A program made the position numbers and the translations under genes. From the NCBI GenBank assembly GCA_964030785.1, contig OZ034967.1, positions 55,589,265 through 55,653,264 of the forward strand: a DNA stretch of 64,000 nt, written 5' to 3'. The notes below the pieces were generated by a model. That model saw nothing but the letters and a program-made list of their open reading frames with translations. It was not told where the DNA came from and ran no database searches. Positions within the stretch are counted from its first letter, which is position 1. Every line of letters begins with the position of its first letter. The DNA is from Siderastrea siderea (lineage: Eukaryota > Cnidaria > Anthozoa > Scleractinia > Rhizangiidae). Positions 19,600 through 30,120 of this stretch are shown here, piece by piece.

Positions 19600-21357
19600 A
19601 GACTCATACAAGTGCAAGTTCTTCTGACTGCAACAAGCTTTCCTTTTTACTGTGAGATACAATGGCCTTACTGACACTGAAAGTGGAAATGTCTTCCTTT
19701 AAAATTAGGTTCTACTGAATTAACGTTTGTCAAAATTATCAACAGGAGCTTTGATGAAAAGTGGTTAAGAGATTCGCAGGAAGGACACGGAATGTCAAGG
19801 CATATTAAATGCACACACAAGGGTTCAATTCTACCAACACAGCGACAGCCAAACTGCCTACCACAATTTGTTGTTGTTGTGAATTTTTAAGTTTTATTGA
19901 AAATGCAAACAATTGTCCGTTCCACAATAATTAAATTAGAAATTAAACAATAACGCACCACTCGAAAAGCATAAATTTATTAGTGCATTTTAGATTATAG
20001 AACAAACGAGACAATTTATACAAGCTAAACACCAGTACGGTTGAAACTCGACACCTGAACTAAGTCAAATTACTGATGCAGTCCCTGGTTTAATACATAA
20101 TAGATAAACGTATACAATAAATCTCTGTCCGGGTTTACTCACTGACAGACTAGTTTTCACTTATTGGTAGATAGGAAATTTCTTTATCTATTATTACAAG
20201 ATTACATGTGATTGTGGAAATGACAACTGCCCTTGGTCTTCGTGAAATCACCAATGAAAGTCTCAAACACTAAGACCTAAGACTTTCTTCCATTCTCAAA
20301 AAATTAATACCCAAGAACTCTTCCTCATCTAAGCCATGTGAGGTGTTTTCGGAAAAGGTAAATGTCATATTCGAGCCTGATTCAATTAAAGGTTAAGTTT
20401 GCCTTTACAGCAGTGTGTTGTCGTCCTTTCCCCTCAGAAATGATATTTATAGGAAAGGACGACAGCACACGACAAGTGAGTTAATTTAACGTTTATTTAA
20501 CATTGGTTCATACATTAACATATATTTAGCGATACGTCGCGAATGCATGAAACTGACGGTAAATCCCATACATTTACTATAATTATTTCAAACGGTTAAA
20601 CACAAACCTATTGTCTGGGCCCCCTGTGATTGTGCTTAAAATACCTCGAGATCAAACTTTTAATAAGCTGAAACGGCTCAACTCAGTCACTATTTAAAAA
20701 TCCTCCAAACTAAACCCACTACAGAAATACAAGAAGCAAAACTGGTCGAAAGACCGAGATCTGTAACGCGCAGCGTACGAAAACGTGAAGTAGTAGCCGT
20801 GCAGGCCTTCTAAACCCATTTTATAAATGAATTTGATATCTTGTCTCACAAGGCTGTTGAAGCTTTTGTCCGCCATCTTTTCGTTTGCACGTGGACTTCG
20901 CTCTATAAAGGTGGCGGGAAGAGGAGGACCCTGGGAACGACGGAACGTGTAGGTGTGGGGGGTGGGGGTAGGTTCCGGTTCACTTGAAAAATGCAGGATC
21001 GACCCAAATGACGTTTATCAACTCAGTTTTTTTAATTTTTATATTGGGGGTAATCAGGAAATTTAATTATGAACAACGTATTATGTACGACTTTTAAAAT
21101 CCGAAATATAACGTTGCTGTGACAATGCCCCACCCCCGGGCTGACCTGTTTTAGCAAATGTGCCAATCTTAGGAAGGAAAAGTTAGAAAATGCCCGACAA
21201 ATGCCCGGGGGGGGGATGAGTGGACTTGGAATTGACGGAGTCATAAACTTAAATATTCAACAGTCAGTGACATTGCTTCGTCACGTGTTGCGTTACTGAT
21301 ACATCACAGCTAAGTAATGAAAGGATGCCTTAACTTTTAAAGTGACATTGTCTTCAG
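19600..21357. repeat. Intergenic: duplicated TRIM-unit flank, copy 2, and a hairpin
   Basis: No gene. 19870-20420 is the counterpart of 14460-16400 without the MITEs found there. A 19-bp-stem hairpin with one mismatch (GTGTGTTGTCGTCCTTTCC and its inverse) lies at about 20413-20470. About 21100-21245 is a dispersed repeat rich in AATGCCC(G/C), resembling 47300-47420. 21290-21357 is the duplicated 3' flank that holds the empty site of the fold-back element. Confidence 0.65.
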
Positions 21358-23623
21358 CTATTCAAAAATTTGTAAGCGGTGATTGCCAAACTCACATATA
21401 ACAATGTGGCCACTATTCAGTACAGAGGCGGAACGAGGACCTGACATTTGTCCCAACTCTTTACCTTTTTCCCCAAACTTTGTCACAAACCTTCCATCCA
21501 GAGTAAAAACCTGCACTCTGTGGTTGCCAAATGAACAAACCAGAAGATGTCCTGTTTTGTCCACCGCTAGTCCAGTTGGTTGATTTAACCCTCCGTCCCC
21601 ACTCCCAGAGCTCCCAAATTCATACAAAAATTGCCCATTACTGTTGTACATCTTAATGAGATGGGCATCACGATCAGAGACAAAAATTTGGCCTTTATAA
21701 AACACAGAGTTATTTGGCATATGCAACCAACCCTTCCCGATGGTCTTAAAATTTTTCCATATGCATCGAGGAAAAAGAGAAATAAACTTAACACATTTGT
21801 TTTCCGCGTCGCTAACTATAAGATTTCCTTCTCGATTTATTGATATTCCCCGGGGTTCGCTGAGCAATCCACCCTCGTGAACTTCCGTAACATATTCTCC
21901 GGCGGGACTAAAAAGTAATACTTTGTTATTACCTCTGTTTGCTACAAAAATCCTACCTTCCTTATTTATGCATATACCCGTTGGCAGATTAACAAGATTC
22001 TGTCCAAAGGACCTAATAAACTCTCCATTGTCATTTAAAACTACAACGCGTTATTCCTATTATCAGTTACGAGGATTTCATTCGAGTCATTCACAGCCAC
22101 TCCCCAAGGGTGTTTTAAATTAGAATTGTCAGAACCCCCTCCAGTCCTTCTCCAATGAAACTGACAGGAGTAAAGGATCGTTCCTTGATACAAATCGGTA
22201 AAAATTCTTTAATACTTTCTCCATTTACTTGAAGTGTAAGCGTATGTTGTCTAGCCTGGCTTGGAACAAAGGAAATAACGTACCTACCATTATTATTGTC
22301 AACAATTTTTGTTTTGGCAGCAACGTTTGTACCTTGTGATAAAATAATGCCAACAGCAATGACATCTCCAGGACAATAGCATTGTTCTCTTTCAGAATTC
22401 CGTGTGATTACTTCAATCTCTGTTTCCAGCCCCGCTGTAGCTTCTTGAAATCCTTCCACTGAACACTGACTTGCCTCTGTTGGTTGCACTTTCATCAAAT
22501 TGTCCAATTCTTGACTCTTGAAGAATTTGAAACATTTCTTGGTTTTCCCAAAACACGGTGATAGGACTTATCCATTCTACAATTGATCCCATGTCTTCTA
22601 GTTTAACTTTTTGGAGTCCTTGAAAAAGTTCATTTATTGTTGCGTTGGTTCTTACAAGATCTGCTCCTGTGCTGCGTTGGACGAGACTTCGAATCTGTGA
22701 GACGGATTGCTCCCTCTTGTCCAACTGATCCTGAAATTCATCTATTTGTTTCCAGAGGTATTCTTGGGCTTTCTTTGTCTGATTTTCCACTTCAGCTATT
22801 GATTCTTGCTCTTTTTGTCGTAGGATCAAGATAAGAGATTCCACTGTTTGTTGAATCTTTTCCTTGTTAATTTTTGAGCAGTGCCAGTTCCCGTAGACGG
22901 GCCGGACTTTTCTTCTAATTCTCGGACGTAACTGGATATGGTTTTTGACGGCTCCATTGCAGTGTCAAGTTTACTAGAGATGTTGTTCTTCAAAGCTCTT
23001 GCGGTAATTTCCAAATGTTCCAAGTCATGTTTATTGTGCTCAACAATAGCACAAGTCTGACATACAGGAACTTCACACACTTTACAGTAAAAATAGAGAA
23101 TTTCTCTCTCGTGGAGCTCTCTCTGGCAAAATACTGGCCGCTTCAAAACATCCTCAAAATCTTTATCTTGAACATCTTTGAGCGAAAGGACGCGATGATC
23201 TTTGTTACTACGAAGAATGTTGTGTCCATTGAGACACATGTCGCACCAGAAACCACCACAATGAAAACAGTAACGTGCTTCCTCGTTTTTCTTGTCACAA
23301 CTTCCACAAATCACTTTTGAAGTGTTGCACTCTTTGCTGGCCAAAATATCGAGGAGATTTTTCACGTAAAAACAGCTAGGTAGAGTTTCCATGGTGCCAC
23401 TCTCGGGGACAGCGACTTCAGTCTGGCAAATGGGACATTTAATCTTGCCATTGCGGGCGTTCGTCCCTGCCAAGTTGTTCAGACATTCAAGACAGAAAAT
23501 ATGTAAGCAAGGCAGTTGTTTGAGATTTGTGTACAAGTGAATACACACAGAGCAGGTTACTTCTTCTTTTAGATTGTGCATCAGGGTTGGAACAACGTAT
23601 GGCCAACGAAACTGAAATTCCAC
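21358..23623 (-). pseudogene. TRIM-NHL pseudogene (paralogue 3)
   Basis: The N-terminal 265 codons (22826-23623) keep an apparently intact C3HC4 RING, B-box1 and B-box2, then run out of frame in the coiled coil near 22840-22880. The filamin region is split between frames at about 22450, and the NHL region at about 22115, 22050 and 21870. The canonical MDVPTL start is lost (YVVPTL); an upstream ATG at 23623 would add nine residues. The end matches the other paralogues (RLQIFE, stop at 21358). The RING-B-box part could still be translated as a truncated protein, but the gene as a whole is broken. Confidence 0.92.
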
Positions 23624-23679
23624 TTTTCAGCTTTAGGCGCCTCACCCTTCAAAATTCGAGTTCTTTGACGTCTCGTGAT

Positions 23680-23801
23680 TTCTCAGAAACGGGTATTTAC
23701 GTTTTACGCAAATTAATGATCTCGTTCATGATTGGTTTCCTTCATCGAACCCATCACGCGAACCAAAGAATTGTCACGCGAACTGAGAAATTGTCACGCG
23801 T
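23680..23801 (-). promoter_or_regulatory. Conserved TRIM-NHL promoter module (paralogue 3)
   Basis: TCACGCGA at 23754-23761, TCACGCGA at 23774-23781 and TCACGCGT at 23794-23801 are spaced exactly 20 bp apart. ATTGG is at 23731-23735 and TTCTCAGAA (TTCN3GAA) at 23680-23688. This is the most regular of the clusters. Confidence 0.65.
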
Positions 23802-24600
23802 ACCTTCGCACGTGTCTTCGAGTGTTGGAAGGTGAATTAATTGGCTCATCTCGACAAAAGTCCTCAAAACAAATGTAATAAGTTGTTTCAGTGATGTACA
23901 ACACTGCCTATACTGCACTTAAAATTAGGCTCCAATTTTTTCCCAGTCTTAATAAGATCCGAGGCTCTTCCTGATTTCAAAAACTCCGTCAGACGCAATT
24001 GCAAGACCTCCTCCTAATCTCAATTTAAAAAAGCTGTAACACCTGATACCTCTACCCAAACTGAAAACAACCAATAGGTCATTCCACTCCCCCTAGGCTA
24101 ATCTAAGCCTCATGAGGCAATTTCGGAAAATAAGAGATCGTATTCGAGCGTGTCTCAATTCAAGGCTAAGCTTACCTTGTCCTTGCGGAGGTTGAGATCT
24201 GCATCAGCTGCAAATGGCCTAATGGAAATCATTTCATTCCATGATGCTACTGGATAACTGGACAAGGCATAGTGACTTTAAACCCCAGTAATTGTCTGGG
24301 AATTTTGTCGAGAGGTTGTTAGAAGTGAACGTGGACAAAGAAGTGATAAACCATTAGTTTGTGGGCATCTGTGAAGAAAATATCCTCTGCTATATTGCAG
24401 TGATATACATCTATGATATGACTATATATGATCTTGTGTAAATAAGTGTTGCTGTTGTTGGCAAGCGTTTCCAACGCGCGGAAAAATCCACAAAAAGGCT
24501 CGCTACGCAGGATATCACAGTGTCGTGATTGTAGTTGTGATACTTGATACCGTGGCTTATCACACGAATCTGACAAATTGTCCTTCAAACCAAATTATCA
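23802..24600. other. Intergenic with duplicated flank, copy 3
   Basis: No gene. 23940-24200 resembles the flanks at 15952-16420 and 20120-20420 (CTAAGCC, TATTCGAGC, AAGGCTAAGCTTACC). The open frame at 24319-24588 has no recognisable product. Confidence 0.55.
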
Positions 24601-24653
24601 TCACGCAATCCATCCAGTTGTCACGGGAATCGAGCGAGTAAATTGTCATGCGA
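24601..24653 (-). promoter_or_regulatory. Orphan TRIM-NHL promoter module
   Basis: TCACGCAA at 24601, TCACGGGA at 24621 and TCATGCGA at 24646 repeat the 20/25-bp pattern of paralogue 1 (20/24), in minus orientation. Adjacent sequence at 24655-24700 also resembles that beside paralogue 1. No TRIM frame lies on the minus strand next to it, so it looks like a promoter whose gene was lost or inverted away. Confidence 0.5.
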
Positions 24654-24925
24654 ACCAGGCACCGTAGTAGTATTGTTCCGTTTGTTCGAGGGTAGAGTCC
24701 ATCTTGTGAATTACCCAGGGTACGACAGCAAACCCTCTTTGAATTTTATTTCATTTTGTTTTTGCAAAGTTGTATGGAAGCAGTTTTTTTACAACTAGAC
24801 TTTTTCAGAGTCCTTTTCTCGCGATTTGGGGTATAGTTGGCAGACCCTGGGGGCCTCCATGTCTCGGTTCCGGCGAACCCTCCACCCCTCCCCCCCCCCC
24901 TCCACCTTAGAACAAACTACATGGT

Positions 24926-24953
24926 TCGCGTGACAAAACTTTGGTTCACGTGA
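24926..24953 (+). promoter_or_regulatory. Conserved TRIM-NHL promoter motifs (paralogue 4)
   Basis: TCGCGTGA at 24926-24933 and TCACGTGA at 24946-24953 are 20 bp apart, in the orientation expected for the plus-strand gene that follows. The second copy has become a perfect CACGTG E-box. Confidence 0.5.
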
Positions 24954-25134
24954 TTGATAGAAAACGATTACAAACGATAGAATAAATTAGCTATTTTATG
25001 TGTTTGTCCGTTTGCAGCGAACTCGTCTTGTCGATTGGCGCGATGTGATTCATAACCTAAAGAATGAAATAACTTACACGGCCTGTGTTCTCCTGTAAAC
25101 AAATCCCTAACAATTGCCTTGCTTACGCCTGCAT

Positions 25135-27219
25135 ATGGGCGCTGAGCCTTGCCTAAACAACGTGGCAAGGACGAACGCCCGCCATATGGCAAGATCAAAT
25201 GTTGAATTTGCCGGACTGAAGTCGCTGGGAGTCGCTGTGCCTGAGAATGGCACGATGGAAACTCAGCCTAGCTGTTTGTACGTGGAAAATCCGCTCGATA
25301 TTTTGGCCGTCAAAGAATGCAATACTTCAAAGGTGACTTGTGGAAATTGTGATGAGAAACACGAAGAAGCGTCGTATTGTTTTCATTGCGGCAAATTTTG
25401 GTGTCAAGGTTGTTTGAACGCACACAACATTTTGAAGGAAAACAAAGAACACCGCGTTCTTACTGTCAGAGATTTTAAAGATAAGGACTTTGAAGATGTT
25501 CTTAGTAAAGAGAGAATCACTGGAACTGCACTGAAGAGTAATATCGCTTCAAGGCTTGACGCTGCAAAGAAATCGTCCAAGACAATTTCCGGTTACATTC
25601 AACGACTGGAGGAAACCTCACGTCTACTTGAATATCGCTCGAAAACTATCAAGCAACAGATACAACAAACCACTAAATCACTGATCATGACCCTGCAACA
25701 AAAAGAACAAGAGTTATTAGCTGAAGAGGAAAATGAGACAAAAAAAGCCTTAGAACAGCTCAGGAAACAAAAAGGTCAATTTCAGGATCAGTTGATCAAG
25801 GGCCAGCAATCCATCTCACATATTGAGTATCTTCTTCAATGCCGCACCGGAGAAGAACTTGAAAGGAACAAAACATTCATAGATGAGCTTTTCAGAGGAC
25901 TCCCGGAAGAGCCGCACGATCCACGTATGCCATCAACCAATGACTGGAAAACTGTGCCCGTGTTTATGCAAAACGAAAAAGTCTCTGAAAGCCTCCTCGA
26001 ATTAGGAATCGGTCACCTAGTTACCAACAAAAGCGCAACAGAAGCAAATCAATGCTCAGTGGAAGTATTCCAAGCCGCTACAGCAGGGCTGGAAACAGAG
26101 ATTGAAGTGATCACACGGAACTCTGAAGGAGAACAATGCTATTGTCCTGGAGACTATGTAACTGTAGCATTAATTTCACCTCAAGATCAAAACACTGCTG
26201 TTGAAATGAAAATAATTAACAAGAATAATGGCAGCTACATAGTTTCCCTTATTCCAAGTGAAGCTGGACAACATTTACTAACCGTTCAAGTAAATGGAGA
26301 AGACATTAGAGAATTTCCACCGATTGAAATCAAAGCACGATCATTTGTGCCTTTGAGATTTATTGCAAAAGGAAGCATTCAGAACAGTGAAACTCTCTCA
26401 GATATTTCACCTCTCAGCAAGAGTGTTGTAGCACTGGCCCCGCCGAACAATTTGAGACACCCCTGGGGAGTGGCCTCAAACGACTGTAATGAGATCTTTG
26501 TAAGTGATATGGACAATAATAGAATTGTAGTTTTCAATGAAAAAGGGGAGTTTATCAGGTCCTTTGGACAGAATTTGCTATATAAACCAACTGGGATGTG
26601 CATTGATAATGAAGGTAGGGTTTATGTGGCAAACAGAGGTAATAACAAACTATTACTTTTCAATGCCAAGGGAGAATATATCACGGCAGTTCACAATGGT
26701 GAACTATTTCAGGAACCTCGACAAATATCACTTAACGCACAAGGAAATCTCTTTGTCTGTGACGTAGGTAATCAGTGTATTCAGTTAATTTCTCCCAACG
26801 GAAGCATTTTAAAAACTATAGGGAAGGGTGGGCTTCGTAAGCCAGTTGGATGTTTGTGTTATGAAGATAAAGTTTTTGTGTCAGATTATGATACCCATCT
26901 TATTAAGGTTTACAACGTCAGCGATGGGAGATTTCTGTATGAGTTCGGCAGACATGACACTGTGGATGTAGAACTAAATGAACCAATTGGACTAGCAGTG
27001 GACAAAGGAAGACACCTTCTAGTTTGTTCAGGGTATTCATTCGATAACCCGCACAGAATACTTGTGTATACTTTAGACGGAAAGTTTGTCACAATGTTTG
27101 GGGGATTATGTGGGAGAGGTTTAGGGCAATTCACAGTGCCCACTTCTGTTACGGTTTTAACAAATGGTCGCATTGTTGTTTGCGAGTTTGAGAACTGTCG
27201 TTTACAAATGTTTGAATAG
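25135..27219 (+). CDS. TRIM-NHL paralogue 4, inverted; RING degenerate, B-box2 absent
   Basis: From the first ATG the frame gives 694 residues. The only plus-strand copy in the array. The RING is ruined: its homologous region starts near 25040, has in-frame stops and lost the start codon, and only LNNVARTNAR and scattered residues remain. B-box1 is intact at about 83-122 (CGNC, CFHCG, FWCQGCL, HNILKENKEH). After KDFEDVL the whole B-box2 is missing and the frame passes directly into the coiled coil (about 140-265). The filamin repeat is at about 305-405 and the NHL repeats at about 440-694, ending LQMFE. The long open frame suggests either a domain-reduced TRIM without ligase activity or a recent pseudogene. 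ATG choice is uncertain because the ancestral start is gone. Confidence 0.7.
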   Translation: MGAEPCLNNVARTNARHMARSNVEFAGLKSLGVAVPENGTMETQPSCLYVENPLDILAVKECNTSKVTCGNCDEKHEEASYCFHCGKFWCQGCLNAHNILKENKEHRVLTVRDFKDKDFEDVLSKERITGTALKSNIASRLDAAKKSSKTISGYIQRLEETSRLLEYRSKTIKQQIQQTTKSLIMTLQQKEQELLAEEENETKKALEQLRKQKGQFQDQLIKGQQSISHIEYLLQCRTGEELERNKTFIDELFRGLPEEPHDPRMPSTNDWKTVPVFMQNEKVSESLLELGIGHLVTNKSATEANQCSVEVFQAATAGLETEIEVITRNSEGEQCYCPGDYVTVALISPQDQNTAVEMKIINKNNGSYIVSLIPSEAGQHLLTVQVNGEDIREFPPIEIKARSFVPLRFIAKGSIQNSETLSDISPLSKSVVALAPPNNLRHPWGVASNDCNEIFVSDMDNNRIVVFNEKGEFIRSFGQNLLYKPTGMCIDNEGRVYVANRGNNKLLLFNAKGEYITAVHNGELFQEPRQISLNAQGNLFVCDVGNQCIQLISPNGSILKTIGKGGLRKPVGCLCYEDKVFVSDYDTHLIKVYNVSDGRFLYEFGRHDTVDVELNEPIGLAVDKGRHLLVCSGYSFDNPHRILVYTLDGKFVTMFGGLCGRGLGQFTVPTSVTVLTNGRIVVCEFENCRLQMFE

Positions 27220-28432
27220 GTGTGGACAAACATTGGTCCTCGGATTATACAGCGTTGAACTCCGCTACAACTGACCAAAGCCAATGCATGACAGGACGAT
27301 GGAAACTGAACAATTAGTCGAGTAAAAGTTAACAAATGTAACGAATTTCAGTTGTGGTGCCAAGAGGATTCAACTGCATCGCTTGTCAGTACACTTACTT
27401 TAAAAAGAAACAATTAATTTGCCCTGTTAGCTAGAGTTTTCTGAAGTGCGAAGCTTTTTTGTTACTTATAAGCCAGCGCAATGTTCGGCTTGTACTTGCT
27501 TGGGGGTGGAATTAAGCGGAATCATTTGACCTTCGAGATTCATGATACCTGCCTTTTTTCCCCAATGATTCATGATTCATGATTCATGATATTCATGATT
27601 CATTTGTCACTGTTTTATTCAGAAAACTGAAAGAAAACACAAATAAAACTGTACATGTTACACTTTGTTTAAATGTGTCAAACTCATTTTCCCTTTTTAT
27701 AAAATATTCTCAACTTAACGGATCACCGAAATTAAAATCTCAAGAGAGGAGGTACCGAAGAAGTACTCTCCCTTGACTTTGCTCCAGTCCACACGTATCT
27801 GTTGTCATGGTGACAACAAAAAAATTTGTATATGTGTTCAGAGCAAAACGTTGTCAGTCCCCTCGTATAAGTATTCTTGAAGTAATCGTTTTCGTTTTGC
27901 ACACGTGTACGATTAAAAACGATCGAAAACGCCACTTTGTGGGGACTTGTTCAAAAGGAAAACGATTCCCAAAAACGTCCGTTTCCGATCACTTAGGCGT
28001 GGCCGAAAGGTCAACTTGAACCGTAAAAATGGTCCGTGTTCGATCATTCTTGCCGTCCACATTATTCTAAAAGCAACACACAACTTGAACTAGGACAGCG
28101 CTTTTGAAAATGTCCGTGTGTTTTCAATCACTTTCGATCTTATACGTCCGCCATACCTGTGGGCTGGAAACTGAACTGAATAAATAATATTCGCTTAGAA
28201 AGAAAAAAGATTGAAAAGGGCTGTGTACGGAAGAAGCCTTATACACTTTGTATTTTCACTTTATGCTCTACTGTGTCTGATAAAAAATGATAAAAAATGA
28301 GGGTCATAGTATAAACATTCACAGTTGCCTAAATGTTTGGAGGTTAAAGCATGGATTCATAAACATACCGCATGGCAGCTACTTATCTCTTTGATAAATA
28401 CGCATCCACGTTTCAAGGTTCCATCAATGTCA
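27220..28432. other. Intergenic, nothing recognised apart from a microsatellite
   Basis: 27565-27603 is a short ATTCATG repeat. About 27850-28060 has repeated GAAAACG/CGTTTTCG motifs typical of a dispersed repeat, without clear ends. No gene is supported. Confidence 0.5.
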
Positions 28433-29868
28433 CTAATGCAGCCTGATTCGTGTAGCAGATCGTCCCGTCCTTGTGCTGTAAGGCGTGCGTTGGGGAAGAC
28501 CGTCGCTGTCCTCATCATCAGAGGAGCTCTCGTTGTCGCTTTCTACGTCAGTGTCACATCCTCCTTGCAACATTCGCTCAATTGTGTCTACCTCCGTTTG
28601 AGGAAGATTGTAAAGTTTTGCACCAGACGCATCCGTGGTGATGTTAGTGTTCACTCGGTCAACAATGGCATAAGGGGAATTTTTGTTGTCCCTGTAAGCC
28701 TCTTTAAACACGAGGGAGACCTCAGAGTTGCTATTGTCTAGCCAAAGAAGGTCAACCGTGTCTTCTGCAAACTCCAATTCCATTCCCGTTCGACTCTTAA
28801 CGAGTAGGTCTTTTAACAGTACTGCCAGGAAAAAGCTAAATTGTTCTCTGCGTCGAGCATGTTTTACAGCAAGCACCTCCTGCGCGTAGAACAATACTTC
28901 GTACTGAAAGTGAGTTTGTTGCGCGGCCCGTTGTTTTCCTCAGGATTGGGTTCACCAAGCAAGGAGGCGATTGTAACTGTGGAGCCTGGCTCTCGTGGCT
29001 GTGTGCAAAACGATATTTGGTACGGTAAATGGCCAGTATCCTCTTTGCTTTTGTCACGTACGGTGTGCTGTCTCACACTTTTTCCAAAGGTGGTAGCAAA
29101 CTCGCGGAGCTGTTGCTTGTCTGCCAAGGACAGTTTCTCCATTGCTGTCTCAAGCTTCAGCACCTGGGAAATTGGTGGGGGGCTAGCATCCATCACTTTG
29201 TTAGGGTAGTAGCTTTTAAGGCCTGTATAGTAGTGAAATTGGCCACGATACATTTTCTTTTGAAGCTCTCTGACACAAGATGCACGTCGAATCCCGTATT
29301 CCAGCTGCGTTGGCATCGGGCCATCCTTTCTCATAAGGGAAAAGAAGTTTTCAACCATCAGCGTGACCATTGGTTTCAGACGGATCTAGGTGTGTGAAAG
29401 AAGATCGGTAGCACCTAACTCCGTCAGCATGTTTTCCAGGCGAACTAGGCTCTCATGCATCAACATAAATGACCTACGAGTGCAGTATGGAATAATTTGA
29501 TCGGAACCTTGTGTAGAAACACGGCCAGGTCTTTGTCTAGTTTGCTCTCCCCAAGCCATGAAAAACTCGACGAGCTTTTCAACTACTGTTAATGCTTGAT
29601 CAAATGTTTTTCTTGGTTCCCCTCTGTAGTGATCGAGGTCAAACCACTGTGCATAGGGAAACACAATAAATGACAGCTTTCTTAGAGGGCTAGCGTTACT
29701 AATAAGTCGAAGAGACTTATTTCCAGTGTCGCAAATAATCAAAATTGACCCCATGTTCGCAATGCCATCATGGGGGGAGTGAAACCTTGCAGACGTAACG
29801 ATACCATCCTGACTTCCCAGCTCTTTGGGTTTTCCACAATATAGCTCCACATCCTCATTGTCATTCAT
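28433..29868 (-). pseudogene. Broken member of a multi-copy cnidarian gene family (NHL-like N-terminus)
   Basis: Three consecutive minus-strand frames form one protein. 29386-29868 begins with an NHL-like blade (ARFHSPHDGI, LIICDTGNKSLRLI). It ends at a TAG (29386-29388), after which the same frame continues at 29370-28864 with VTLMVENFFSLM, SYYPNK and GKSVRQHTVR. A frameshift near 28890 leads to 28433-28894, with an acidic Ser-rich tail (SDNESSSDDEDSDG). I associate the VEN...SYYP...GKSVRQ.TVR pattern with a large family of unknown function in corals. The N-terminal blades of such proteins are missing here. One nonsense mutation, one frameshift and a truncated start make it a pseudogene. Confidence 0.7.
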
Positions 29869-30120
29869 AATGGGTAGGTTAAAGATGCAGTGGCTGCTAC
29901 TTGAAACAAAGAGATGCGTGTATTACAGTTTAGTTCATTGCAATATTCAAATCCTGTCAGCCATATTTAGCACAAATAAAAAATATACAAGCCCAAACAA
30001 ATATAAATAAACACGTGAGTAATCGTGAAATAAAGTAATGGCAACAGTATCTTATGCTGTTTTTTAGGCCTTTTTGTCGTGTTACATCCCAATTTCAGAG
30101 CGTTTAGGTCATTTAGGGTC

